A stretch of DNA of 64,000 nucleotides from Saccopteryx bilineata (Eukaryota; Chordata; Mammalia; Chiroptera; Emballonuridae). A program made the position numbers and the translations under genes. The stretch lies in the NCBI RefSeq assembly GCF_036850765.1, contig NC_089493.1, positions 9,239,632 to 9,303,631 of the forward strand. The letters run 5' to 3'. Positions 44,195 to 54,796 of this stretch are shown piece after piece. The notes under the pieces are model-generated. The model had not been told where the DNA came from and ran no database searches. It worked only from the letters and a program-made list of their open reading frames with translations. Position 1 is the stretch's first letter, and each line of letters opens with the position of its first letter.

Positions 44195-44317
44195 AGCTCA
44201 GGTTGCACTTTTATGCCCATGCCCACTTTTTCTCACCCCACTCATTCCTTAACAACTGGCAACCACTCACCTGTTCTTCATTTTCTTTAATTTTGTCACT
44301 TCAAGAATGTTATCCAG
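44195..44317. mobile_element. Old LINE-1-like 3' region, part 2
   Basis: 'CCATGCCCACTTTTTCTCAC', 'TTAACAACTGGCAACCACTC' and 'ACTTCAAGAATGTTATCC' continue the older element (remembered order: CTGGCAACCACTNATCTG, then AGAATGTCATATAAATGGAA). The SINE at 44318 interrupts it, and it resumes as AAGTGGAATCTTCC at about 44531-44640. Confidence 0.6.
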
Positions 44318-44438
44318 GCCTGACCTGTGGTGGTGCAGTGGATAAAGCATTGACCTGGAACACTGAGGTCGCCGGTTCGAAACCCTGGGCTTGCCTGGTC
44401 AAGGCACATCGGGGAGTTGATGCTTCCTGCTCCTCTCC

Positions 44439-44482
<44 letters not shown>

Positions 44483-44518
44483 TCTCTCTAAAATGAATAA
44501 AGAAAGTCTTAAAAAGAA
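44318..44518 (+). mobile_element. tRNA-derived SINE, short form, perfect TSD
   Basis: The head GGCCTGACCTGTGGTGGTGC has an A-box-like TGGTGCAGTGGATA and B-box GGTTCGAAACC. It lacks the long middle of the 46863 copy and passes directly to a (CT)n run (44441-44479) and an A-rich tail. A 14-bp duplication AAGAATGTTATCCA flanks it (44304-44317 and 44519-44532). Confidence 0.96.
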
Positions 44519-44734
44519 AAGAATGTTATCCAAGTGGAATCTTCCACTATGCTTTTTTTGTACAGTCTGTATCTCTTCCTCCGTTCCATGTTTGAAGCGT
44601 CACAGTATTATTTTGCCTGCGTTTCTGTGGCAGATGTGTGTTTATGAACTGGAGCGCACCGCAGTCGGGGGAGGGAGGTAAGCGCGCACCCTCCCAGCTG
44701 TAATGTTAGCAAGCACGGTGATTTAATAATGATG

Positions 44735-44900
44735 AATGTTCACTGGGGTTTGTCGCGTGCCGATGACACTGTGGCGTCCTTCTCACGCCTCATTTCATTT
44801 GATGTCATGATAACCCTGGGAGAGAAGACATTGTCCGTCGTTTCACAGGGTGAAATAGAGGCTCTGACAGGTTACAGCTCATCGTAAGAGATTGCTGAGC
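44735..44900 (-). repeat. MIR fragment, reverse orientation
   Basis: 'CGTGCCGATGACACTGTGGC', 'CGCCTCATTTCATTTGATGT', 'GATAACCCTGGGAGAGAAGA' and 'CGTTTCACAGGGTGAAATAG', then 'AGGCTC', fit reverse MIR. Confidence 0.7.
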
Positions 44901-46275
44901 TCAAACGTGGCCGGGGTGGAAGCCTGGCTGCTGGATCCCACAGGCCAAGCTCCTAACCGCTGGGGCCCTCCTTGGCGGAAGGAGGGGGCAGATGTCCCCC
45001 TTGTGCCTGGAATGTGAATGACGCTCATGCAGCTGTCAGCGGTTAGCTCTGTAAGAGGGGGATTTTGCTCCATTTGGCATGCGGCTGCTTCTGCAGCGTC
45101 TAGAATATGTCTGACGCTGACAGGTGCTCATTAATATTTGTTAACTGTACAGAGTGAAGGACTGCACCCATGCACGTGTGAACATGAGGGTCAAGAGCCG
45201 TGAGGGTTCAGAGGTGGGAGAGATGGTTTCCCAGCTTGGGATCAGTGGAACAGAGGAAGATCTGCAACGGTGTCCTCTGATCCTGGCAGCGAAAACCCCT
45301 AAAAACTCCAAACGGGCCCTGAGGTTCATTCCAGGGCCAGGCTGGAGGGCAGAGGTCACAGAGCACCCAGCCCAGCCCTGGGCGGGGAGACTGCTCCCCA
45401 CCAGAGGGAGAGGGGAGAGGGGAAACCAGGTGCTTTATGGCGTGGCGGGCAGAGACCCGAAAAACGTATCTCCGTAGAAACCTACCTCGGAGCTGAGGTT
45501 TCCCCAGAGGGGCTTTTAGGTTCTTCCTTCTATAAGGAGGGGCCCCTACATGTACCCTGTTAGTCTCCCAGGGTTGCTGGATCTGAGGGAAGATCATCTC
45601 AACCAGGTGGCAGAGTGTGGACTGTATGTGGCTTCAGGGAATAAACTAAGGACCCCAAAGGAGCCCCCCCAAAAAAAGCTTTCTGCAAAACTCCATTCAA
45701 AAAGGCAAGGAGGTGGGAAAACGGGCAGAAACAGCAATGCAGACCGCTGGCCACAGAAGGTGCTGTGGAGAGGCAGCATCCGTCACCGGAGCCACAAGGA
45801 CACCAGAGCGCTCCTGCTCGGAGCCAGCCCAGGTCGGGTGAGCGCTCACCCGTGTCTCTCCAGCACCCCCTCCAGACAGAACCACGGGCGGGCTCCACTT
45901 CAATGCCAGAGAGAGGCCTGGGGATGGAAAAGGAGAGTGGAGAGCAAAGAAGAAAGCCTGCCTCTCTGAAGCCAGTTTAATTTTTTTTTTTTTTTCTGTC
46001 TCACAATGGCCCTTGGTTGTGACAAAGTGGGAAGGTCACAATCGCAGGAACTGGGTCTGAGCCCTCAGCCGACGTGGTGGGAGGCATCTTCCCTGGAGAG
46101 GACAGTGGTTTCCCAGGCACAGGGAATGCAAACACTGTGCAGGGTGCTCTGGGGTTTTCATGCATCTGATGTCTCATTCATTCCCCGCAGTAGCCGGACA
46201 GAGGGGCAGAGGCATTGGGCTGCAAGGGCATTCTGGGCCTGTGGAATCTGGCTGGCTGGACCTAGGAGCCTTCCT
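44901..46275. other. No gene seen
   Basis: Unassigned. It contains a T-run near 45980-45995. Frames of 100-139 codons overlap on both strands (45150-45970), with no domain or splice logic that I can see. Confidence 0.45.
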
Positions 46276-46290
46276 CCAGCAGGGGGCGCT
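46276..46290 (+). promoter_or_regulatory. CTCF motif
   Basis: CCAGCAGGGGGCGCT fits CCASYAGRKGGCRSY at all 15 positions. A weaker partner (CCAGCAGGGCACGGC, 46302-46316) follows 26 bp later in the same orientation. It is not in a recognised repeat. CTCF anchors chromatin loops, and motif direction sets the loop side. Confidence 0.65.
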
Positions 46291-46862
46291 GTGGGAACCC
46301 CTCCAGCAGGGCACGGCTAGGCTGACCTTTCTCATCAGGTTTGGCTTCTTGCTAGCCTCCCCGCTGTGCTTTCCAAAGTCCAGTCATAGTAACATCATCT
46401 CCTTTCACAGAGGAGCTAGCAAGATTGGATAGTACGTGAGCCACTTGAGACGTCTGAGTGGAGTGTGACCTCCAATTTTCTGGACGCTGGGGCTGCCGTG
46501 GCCCCGGGCTCTGAGCTGGCCCACTCTGTTGCCAGAGCAGACCCTTCCGGCTGAAGAGAAAGCTGTTGCTTGCACAGGTTTTGCTGGAGGTACAGGTAAG
46601 GAGGGACAGGCGGTGCCACTAGTTGCTGTCTCCTGGAGGGTGGCTGTCCCCAGCCCGTGTCCCTCACAGCTGAGAACCCGAAAGTGCAGAGATGTTCTTG
46701 GCAAGTTGCTCCCAGTGGCGATGTGCACGATCGGAGGGGAAGAGCCGTCCACTGGGGACGCGACGAGGGGTGAGCATAACTCCATCAGCTATTTCTCCAT
46801 TCCTTATCCTGCACAGAACGAATAGTTTTTAATCTCTTTCTTATAAAGCGCTACGGGAACAG

Positions 46863-47172
46863 CCTGACCAGGTGCTGGGACACTGGATAGAACATTGGGC
46901 TGGGATGTGGAGGACCCAGGTTCGAGACCCCAAGGTTGCCAGCTTGAGCACAAGCTCATCTGGTTTGAGCAAAAGCTCACCAGCTTGGACCCAAGGTCAC
47001 TGGCTCGAGCAAGGGGTCACTTGGTCTGCTGTAGCCCCCCCCATCAAGGCACATATGAGAAATTAATCAATGAACAACTAAGGAGCCACAACGAAGGATT
47101 GATGCTTCTCGTCTCTCTCCCTTCCTATCTGTCTGTCTCTGTCTCTGTCTCTGACTATCTCTGCCACAAAAA

Positions 47173-47203
<31 letters not shown>
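46863..47203 (+). mobile_element. tRNA-derived SINE, long form
   Basis: The head GCCTGACCAGGTGCTGGGAC has a B-box GGTTCGAGACCCC. An internally duplicated AGCTTGAGCACAAGCTC / TTTGAGCAAAAGCTC segment, GGCACATATGAGAAATTAAT, a CT-rich tract and an (AAAT)n tail (47168-47204) follow. I see no clean target-site duplication. It shows the complete body of the family seen truncated at 17694 and 44318. Confidence 0.92.
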
Positions 47204-47319
47204 AGTGCCAAGCCCCCTGGACCTCACACCCAGGTGCGTTATAAATGCCACATCTGGTCCCACCGCTGCAGCAGGTGCTCATGCCGGCTGTGTGCCCTCA
47301 GGCCAGCTGTTTAGTGTTA

Positions 47320-47762
47320 GGAGTTGGATTGGAGTGTCCTCACCCCCCCCAAAAAAAAAGATGTGCTGAAGGCCTACCCTCCGAATGTGACCTTATTTAG
47401 AAAAAGGGTCACGGCAGATGAAATTAGTTAAGACGAGGTCATACGAGAATAGAGTGGGCCACTAATCCAATCTGACTGGTGAACTGATAAAAAAGGGAAA
47501 TTTACAGATAGGCACACAGGGAGGAAAACATGGGAAGATGGAGGCAGAGACTGGACAGGCACAGTGTACAAGAGACTGCCAGCAGTCCGGAGAGAAGAGA
47601 GCACCAGTCTGCCCCTCGGACCACCCGAAGAGCCCGCCTTGCTGACCCCCACCTCTCAGACGCCTGGCCTCCGGAACTGGGAGACCACAGATCTCTGTGG
47701 ATTACGGTGTACATGAGCAGGTTGCAGTCTTCTGTTACAGCCGTTGTAAGAAGGTAATATGC
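47320..47762 (+). mobile_element. MLT1-type MaLR LTR
   Basis: 'GTGACCTTATTTAGAAAAAG', 'GGTCACGGCAGATGAAATTA', 'GTTAAGACGAGGTCATACGA', 'GTGGGCCACTAATCCAATCT' and 'GACTGGTGAACTGATAAAAA', then 'GCCTCCGGAACTGGGAGACC' and 'TTCTGTTACAGCCGTTGTAA', follow the MLT1 order. The wording is close to the copy at 50185. Confidence 0.8.
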
Positions 47763-47789
47763 GCAGCCTCACCACCAGACCGCGAACGC

Positions 47790-48240
47790 AGAGCTTGAAT
47801 CGTGTCTCCCTTGGGCCCGAAGCCTTTCATGGTTCCCCTCCGCCTTCAAGATCAAGTGCGACACAAAGCCTTCACCAGGTGGCGCTGCTCTGCCCACCTC
47901 CCTGGTCTCCTCCCATCCCCCCACCTGCCAGCCCAGCCACAACAGCTCCTTACCACCCCTTCCCGCCCCAGGACACTCCTACTCATTCTGCAAAACCCAG
48001 TCCAGATGTTCTCTCAGAAAAGTCTTCCAAAACCAGCCTGGACCGAGAGCCAGGTGTTTCCTCTTCAGAGCTTGAGGGTGCCCTGAACTACCTCTGTGAC
48101 AGCAGGTATCACAGTACACAATCCCCCAAAGACAGTCACTGTTGTTCACTGTTGTGTCCTCAGAGCCTGGATCATAGGTACTCACTAAATATGTGCTCAA
48201 TAAATGTCAGAACTGATGCAGGAGTGAATGAACAAGGGCA
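47790..48240 (+). mobile_element. LINE-2 3' region
   Basis: 'TTCATGGTTCCCCTCCGCCT', 'TCAAGATCAAGTGCGACACA', 'TGCAAAACCCAGTCCAGATG', 'CAGAGCCTGGATCATAGGTA', 'CTCACTAAATATGTGCTCAA' and 'TAAATGTCAGAACTGATGCA' match L2 through its 3' terminus. The CTCF-like motif at 47872 lies inside it. The 179-codon frame here is L2-derived. Confidence 0.8.
47872..47886 (+). promoter_or_regulatory. CTCF motif, one mismatch
   Basis: TCACCAGGTGGCGCT differs from CCASYAGRKGGCRSY only at its first base. It has the same orientation as the 46276 motif, 1.6 kb away, and is carried by L2 sequence. Confidence 0.5.
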
Positions 48241-50184
48241 GAGTGTCCCAGTGGACTGGGCTTCTTTGTACGGGGATTGTGGTCTCTTTGTTCTGTGAGT
48301 CTGTGATGACAGGGAGAAACAAGTTTCTTTTCAACACCTGTGACTGGAAGTAATGAGGTTTGAGGGACACTGGGCTGACAGTGATAAAGCCAGGTGTATT
48401 CACCAAAATAATAAAAAGGCATTTTCATACCCTCACATCGGCGGACAGCATCTGCTTTAAAGAGAGCACAGAAAACATAAAGGTTTGATGCCAGCAATAC
48501 TGTAGGAGCCGTGCGTCCCCAGGTACCAGAAACAATAGATATTAAATGTCATCGGGAATATGGGACTGAGAGCAGGAGGTCACCTGGCCCTGCCTCCAGG
48601 TTTCAGGGGAGGACCCAGACAGAGAAGGGAGCCACGGAGCTGTCCTGCTCCCTCTGGCCTGCTGTTCTGGTTGGGATGTCAACTGCTCCCTACCTGATTC
48701 CAGCACGTGGAAAGTGGAGCGCCAGAGGGAGAGGGGCCCTCGGAGGCTGTCAGGCCCAGAGGTGCTGTCGCAGAACAGGAAGCTGAGGCCTGCGCACCAG
48801 AGGGGCAGGGAGGTGATGAGAAAACACACAGAGAGCCTCACAAGGGGCCGAGTGTGCTGAGCCGGGCAGGGAATGTCAGCGGCCACCGTGCATCACGGAG
48901 CTAGGAAGGCCCTCTAGCAGATGACATTTACATTTACACTGAGAGTCCAATGACAAGAAGGAGCCAGCCAGCGGACGCCCCACGGGCTTCGGGGAGGACG
49001 CTCAGGGCAGAGTGGACAGGGAGTGCAGGGATCTTACGGTCAGATCACGTATGGTGCCATCCTCGAAAGGGGAAAGGAAGCAGGATGGAAATGCCAGCCC
49101 AGGACTCGTGTGTGGCATCTTGTCTCAGGTCCAGTACCCTGGAAACGGAGGCAGAGGTGGAGATCTGTGTGCGGATAACTTAAAGGGCGAGTCTGCGCAG
49201 GCGAAACCTCTCAGGGAGTGAAGGGTGTGGCATGTGGAAGAGCAGAATTGAGGCAGAGAAGGGGACGAGGGGCTGTCTAAGTCCCCGCCACTCCCACGGG
49301 GAGCTCTGGGCCTGAGTAGCACTGCAGAGGCTGTCCTGGCAGAGGCGGGCTGGGCACCTGCACCTCACATCACTCAGTCATCGGCTGTGGGTCACTCAGG
49401 GAGCTTGGACATGCACGCCAGGCACTTTGGGGCAGAGCAGCTCCTACAGCCCGGGGCCATCCCCCAGAAAGTGTGCTAGTGGGTGCTGTTCGCAGCTGAC
49501 ACCTGCAAGACCCGGGGAATGGGTGCATCAGCCCCTTAGAGAAGCCTGGGTGGGCACCAACTCCACACCGTTCATCTGCTTCACACCTCAGATTATGCAA
49601 CATACTTCGACACCTATTGTCCCACTTGATAGGTGCAGTCGCCCTCGTGGAAGTCACCACTCTTTGCAGATTAAGAAACCGACATTTAGAGAAATTAAGG
49701 CGGTATTTTTCAAACACCGGTCTGCAGACTGGCTGTTCAAAACCACTAGGTTAAGGTACTTGTCACGTTCATGCTGGAACGCCGGCCCCAGAACCAAGGT
49801 TTCTGATTCTCCCACTGCTGTCTGCTCTGCCCACCGCTTCAGACGGCCTGTCATCCATCTGTAAATGCCAACTCAGGTGAGGCAGGTAATAGGGGCTATT
49901 TGTTTTGTGTCTTGCTGAGCAGTATAAACAATTCATAGTCGGCAATATCAACATGCTCCCTAGAGAGGAGTGATTTCTGGAAGCCAGGGCCTTGTGGACT
50001 TTTTCTCTGAGCTTCTAATGTGAACTGGTTTACATCCCTCCGCTTAGCAGAGAGCTTGCCATGTTTCCTGTCCGAATGCCCGAATGTCGGCTCAGCAGAC
50101 GTCCCTTGTGGGACCCAGGATCTTAACTACATAGTCTAAGTGCTCCTGGAGCTCAAAGTTAAAACCACAGAGCTGCTCTTGGGA
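48241..50184. other. No gene seen
   Basis: Unassigned sequence. 49600-49700 is weakly MIR-like in reverse (TTGCAGATTAAGAAACCGAC). Frames of up to 145 codons on both strands lack any recognisable content. Confidence 0.45.
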
Positions 50185-50580
50185 CATTATTTGGAAAAAG
50201 AGTCATTGCAGATGTGATTGACTAAGACGAGGTCATAGGAAAATAGAGTGAGCCACTGATCCAATATGACTGGTGTCCTTATAAAAAGGGAAATTTGGAG
50301 GTAAACATGCACCCAAGGGAGACCCAAGGTGGCAATCAGGGCAGAGGTCAGGGTGATGCTTCTACGTCCAGGGAACCCCAATGTTTGCCCACCAATCACC
50401 AGAAGCTACTAGACAAGAGGCATGGTGCAGATTCTCTCTCGCAGCCTCAGCAGGAACCAACCCTGCCGACACCTGGCTCTGCGACTTCCAGCCTCCAGAA
50501 CTGAGAGAGAATAAACACCTGCCGTTTCAGCCTCTCACTGTGCAGTCCTTCGTGATGGCAGCCTGCGCAAGCCAGCCAGC
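50185..50580 (+). mobile_element. MLT1-type MaLR LTR
   Basis: 'TTATTTGGAAAAAGAGTCAT', 'TGCAGATGTGATTGACTAAG', 'ACGAGGTCATAGGAAAATAG', 'AGTGAGCCACTGATCCAATA', 'GGTGTCCTTATAAAAAGGGA' and 'GCCTCCAGAACTGAGAGAGA', then 'ATAAACACC', follow MLT1 order. Confidence 0.85.
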
Positions 50581-50808
50581 GACCCACCCCAGTTCCATAG
50601 CTGGGGTTTCGTGTTTTATCTTGTGTCCAGTGCCTGTTTTTGGTCATCTTCTGCCTGAATACAATAGTTTCTCCATTTTAAAATCCAACTGCAATTCAAC
50701 TTCTGATCAACTAGAGGCTGAAAAACGAGTGAAGCTAGTTAGGCGTGTGGGTAATACAAGAACCAATGAGATTCCGAGTAGGGCTCAATGCTTGAGACTT
50801 GTAAAAGC

Positions 50809-50830
50809 TTTTTATTTTATTTTATTTTAT
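50809..50830. repeat. (TTTTA)n microsatellite
   Basis: Four TTTTA units. Confidence 0.85.
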
Positions 50831-50954
50831 CTTGATATGGCCAGACTTTCCCCTCTGACTTTCAGAATCAGTCCTAGAAAGCTAAGGGTCCCTGAGAGCT
50901 GGCTTTTAGATAAACAGGTCCTCATGGGAGAGGTGAGGAATTAACATGCCAGGT

Positions 50955-51135
50955 CCCAGGCCAGGCACTTTCTGGTACACTACCTCACTCAATCATCATA
51001 GCTGAACAATCAGGTAAGTGTCCTCACCCCCGTCCTATGCTCGGAGGAGGAGAATGTCATTTGGTAAAGAAACTTGCCCCAAATTGTACAACCGATGAGG
51101 AGCACCACCTAGATTGGAACCCAAGTCTTTATGAG
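50955..51135 (-). repeat. MIR element, reverse orientation
   Basis: 'CAGGCCAGGCACTTTCTGGT', 'ACCTCACTCAATCATCATAG', 'AAGAAACTTGCCCCAAATTG' and 'ATTGGAACCCAAGTCTTTAT' follow reverse MIR order to its B-box end. Confidence 0.75.
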
Positions 51136-52339
51136 TTGGAAGCCTTCTTTCTTCCCCCTGGAACATGGCCTTCCTGTAATTAAACCCACCAGCCTCACAT
51201 GCCGGTGTCCCCTAATGATCACACTTATCATGGCTCTTCGTGGGGACAGAACTAAGATGTGACCACAGGAAGAGGATTCCAAAGGGCCATCAACCCAAGA
51301 GCTGGACTCCTGGCTGACCCACAACTCCTCATCGTTGTAGCCACCAGCTCAATCCAAAGACAGACTCTTGGGTGCCCAATGCCAGTGCGATCGCATTGTG
51401 TCCCAGGATTCTCCTTTCCGTCCAGCTAGGTCCTCCACAGCTCCCCTGGATCGCGTTCCTTTGGTGGGGCGCTCCAGGGAAAGACAGTCCAGCAGAGCCA
51501 TGCTTCCCCTCCAGAGAAGTGGTATTTCTACGGGTCGGCAGTCAGTCCCCTTCTCCTGGAAAAATGGGTCAGTGCAACAGTGAACTCTTAACATTGCTTC
51601 GCCATAATGGGAAAGAGTCACTCCTCATGAACCAAATAACTATTTAAAAAATAAAAAAAACTCGTTTCGTGTGTCGTGTCTCCCAGAGATCAGCTGGCAT
51701 GGCTCTGGACCTGCCGTGTACACAGTTGCCTCTGTACTGCTGCTTTCTGTGGACCAGACCGTCTCATCTTTCCACGCCGTTAGCATGGCGTGTTACGTGA
51801 GAGTTGGTACGTCTTTAGTAAAGGTCTTAGCCTTCCCGGGTTTATCCATTTTGAGAATTTGGTAGGTGATAGTCCCTTTCACCCCTCCTCCTGATTCACG
51901 TAAAACCATAATCACAAAAATATTTGATATCATTTCAGCTATTCTCTAGTTTTTAAGAGTCAATGACTGTTTATGGAATCAGGTTAAGAGTCCCTAACTT
52001 AAAACAGGAGCCCCTCCCCTCAAAATATATCCCTTGAATGTTTCTAAAGAATATTGGTGACCGTATCCCAAGGCCAGTCCGTTAACATATGGAGCTTCGT
52101 GTTGCCATCTGATCAAGAGAAGAGATTATGGAAGGAGGAGGGAGAGAAGGGTGGGTTGTAGAGGAGGAGGGGGAGGAGAGGAGGAAATGAGAGACTAGCA
52201 CACACTGACAAGTCCCGGGAACAAGTCCACAGAGAAGGAGACGTGTCCTGACAACTCAGGCTGACTTGGGGGTCGGAGGCGCAGCGCCTGTCACAGTGAC
52301 TTAGACTCAATGTGCTGTTGAAAAAATCTTTCATTTCCA
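51136..52339. other. No gene seen
   Basis: Unassigned. It includes a purine-rich stretch (52125-52190, GGAGG-rich). No frame above 91 codons has any recognisable content. Confidence 0.45.
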
Positions 52340-52450
52340 GAGCTGTGTGACCTCAGGCAAATCCCTGTGCCTCTCTGAGCCTCAGTTCCTCTTCTGGAAA
52401 ATGGGAGTAACTGTTCTTGCCTGGCCTGCCTCTCAGGACTGTAATGAGGT
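52340..52450 (+). repeat. MIR fragment
   Basis: 'GAGCTGTGTGACCTCAGGCA', 'CTCTCTGAGCCTCAGTTCCT' and 'CTTCTGGAAAATGGGAGTAA' are a textbook forward MIR core. Confidence 0.9.
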
Positions 52451-52884
52451 CCAGGTACTTAACAGCCTGAACACCCCAGGTTGACATGAAGAAGGCTATT
52501 GGCCAGCGGGGTGATGGCTCATGGGGCATAGTGGACCCAGGGTGCAGAGACATGTCACTATCACCCGGGACCCAATCATTGCCACAACCAGAGACGATCA
52601 GGCTCAGGAGCCAGGAACGTTCTGTCATTCTGTTCTGAACACTCCCAAGGATGATTGATTCTCCTTCCTCTTCCAACCGCCCCAGAGCTGAGAGCTGGCC
52701 TTGCTCTTCTCCCACCAGCCATCTGTCCAGCCTCCCAGCAGCTCACCTCGCCCTGGCACCGGCAGGAACTTAACACAAGCTGTGGCACTGGCCGCCCTCC
52801 CAGAGACCTTGTGGGTGAGATGCCCAATCTCTAGAAATGGTTCCTGGGGCAAATGGGGTCATGCTTTCTCATTCTCCAAAGCCC

Positions 52885-53125
52885 TGCTTATGAGTGCTTA
52901 CTGTGTGCTAGGCACTCACTGGGAATGGGGAAAAAAGACAGCTGTGATCGGTGCGATGTAGGAACCAGTGGATGTTGAGTGGCTCACATGGACTGATCCC
53001 TGTATGGACATTTTCTATAACCTTCACATAATCCCCATTTACAGACGAGGGACACGAAGCACAGAGGATGTAGGTGATTTGCTCCAGATGTCTAGCTGCT
53101 GAAGGATGGAGCCAGCTTTGGTCCC
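52885..53125 (-). repeat. MIR element, reverse orientation
   Basis: 'GAGTGCTTACTGTGTGCTAG' and 'GCACTCACTGGG' at the left, then 'CATAATCCCCATTTACAGAC' and 'CGAAGCACAGAGGATGTAGG', are reverse MIR, probably with an internal insertion or two adjacent copies. Confidence 0.65.
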
Positions 53126-53214
53126 TTGGGGTTTAACCCTCTTGCACTTTTCTCTGGACTAAGGTCCCAGTCTGGAGGGGCAGGGAATAATAGAGAGAGA
53201 ATTTTGTAATAAGG

Positions 53215-53440
53215 TCATGATAACAACTGACAATTTCTGAGTATTATTATGCACTAGACACCGTGCTAAGTGCTTCCCAGTGGTACTGTCTTCCAGCATG
53301 CACAACACCACAGCGTGGTTTCTATTCACAGCTCTATTTTCCCGATGAGATAACTTAGACACCGAAAGTTAAACAAGGTGTCCGAGTTCCCACAGAGAGG
53401 AAGTGACAGATTCAGGCTCAGATGCGGACAGTCTGGCTCT
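53215..53440 (-). repeat. MIR element, reverse, nearly full length
   Basis: 'AACAACTGACAATTTCTGAG', 'GACACCGTGCTAAGTGCTTC', 'AGCTCTATTTTCCCGATGAG' and 'GAGAGGAAGTGACAGATTCA' cover the element from end to end. Confidence 0.85.
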
Positions 53441-53639
53441 CTGCTGTGCTTTCCCCATCAGAGGGCGGACAGCTCTGCGGGGCAGTGAGACTCCGTACAG
53501 AAAGCCTACTGCGAGAGACTCCCTACGATGGTGCATTGTATGTGCAGCCTGGCTGGGTCATGAGTGCCCAGATGCTTAGCCAAACGTTATTCTAGGTGTG
53601 TCTGTGACGTGTTTCTGGACGAGGTGAGCGTTTGAATCA

Positions 53640-53985
53640 GCACAAGTAAAGCAGATTGCCCTCCCTAAAGCAGGTGGGCCTCGTGCAATCAGTTGAGGAC
53701 CTGAACAGAACAAAAGGCTGAGCGAGCGGGAAGTCCCCTTCCTGACTGTCTGAGCTGGGACATCGGCTTTTCCGGCCTTCTGACTCAAACTGAAACATGC
53801 ATCTTCCTGGGTTGAGCCTGCTGGCCTTTAACCTGGAACCACACCTCAGCTCTCTTGGGTCACCAGCTGGTGACTGCAGGCTTTGGGACTTGTCAGCCTT
53901 CATGACTGCACGAGCCAATTTCCTATCTATCTATCTATCTATCTATCATCTCCTATTGATTCTGCTTCTCTGGGGATCGATGTAC
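53640..53985 (+). mobile_element. Old LTR-like repeat (family shared with 27790)
   Basis: 'AGTAAAGCAGATTGCCCTCC', 'GAGGACCTGAACAGAACAAA', 'CTGACTGTCTGAGCTGGGAC', 'GCACGAGCCAATTTCCTATC' and 'GATTCTGCTTCTCTGGGG' repeat the order of 27790-28180. A (CTAT)n run (53923-53947) has grown within it. Confidence 0.65.
53923..53947. repeat. (CTAT)n microsatellite
   Basis: Six CTAT units inside the 53640 repeat. Confidence 0.95.
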
Positions 53986-54268
53986 CAGGTAGTGGCCTCC
54001 AGGCTGCACAGGTGAGCGCCGAGTTATCACCAGCTCACCCCAGCCAAGAGCCCTCACTGGTGGAAAAAAACTGTGGAAAACCTTCCTATAATCTCTGGCT
54101 TCAGGCCCCCCAGTTCTTCTGACCTCAGCCCGTGAGGTGACATTTCCTGTCTTCCCTGGATGACTGACTGCTGGTGTGAACTCAGTTGGGAAGAAAGGCA
54201 AAGGCAGGAGCAAATGCGCCCGAGAACTGGCTGACAGTGGGGGAGGCGGGCAGGACGCGTGGAGTGTG

Positions 54269-54796
54269 GGCTGGGGCGGAGGCGCCGCCTCGGAAGTCCG
54301 GCAGTGCGGGCTGGGGCGGAGGGTGCTGCCTCGGAAGTCCGGCAGTGCGGCCTGGGGCGGAGGCGCCGCCTCAGAAGTCCGGCAGTGCGGGCTGGGGCGG
54401 AGGGTGCTGCCTCGGAAGTCCGGCAGTGCGGGCTGGGGCGGAGGGTGCTGCCTCGGAAGTCCGGCAGTGCGGGCTGGGGCGGAGGGTGCTGCCTCGGAAG
54501 TCCGGCAGTGCGGGCTGGGGCGGAGGGTGCTGCCTCGGAAGTCCGGCAGTGCGGGCTGGGGCGGAGGGTGCTGCCTCGGAAGTCCGGCAGTGCGGGCTGG
54601 GGCGGAGGGTGCTGCCTCGGAAGTCCGGCAGTGCGGGCTGGGGCGGAGGGTGCTGCCTCGGAAGTCCGGCAGTGCGGGCTGGGGCGGAGGGGCTGCCTCG
54701 GAAGTCCGGCAGTGCCGGCTGGGGCGGAGGGTGCTGCCTCGGAAGTCCGGCAGTGCGGCCTGGGGCGGAGGCGCCGCCTCAGAAGTCCGGCAGTGC
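54269..54796. repeat. 40/41-bp GC-rich minisatellite, 13 copies
   Basis: Thirteen units of GGCTGGGGCGGAGGGTGCTG then CCTCGGAAGTCCGGCAGTGC(G). Nine units are the 41-bp form, three (1, 3 and 13) are a 40-bp GGCGCCGCCTC form, and unit 11 is a 40-bp GGGGCTGCC form. The interior units are nearly identical, which implies recent expansion or homogenisation. Because the unit length is not a multiple of 3 and the unit has no stops, several frames on both strands stay open for 210-360 codons. These are the longest minus-strand frames in the window and are artefacts. G-runs make it quadruplex-capable on the plus strand, and each unit holds several CpGs. Confidence 0.97.
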
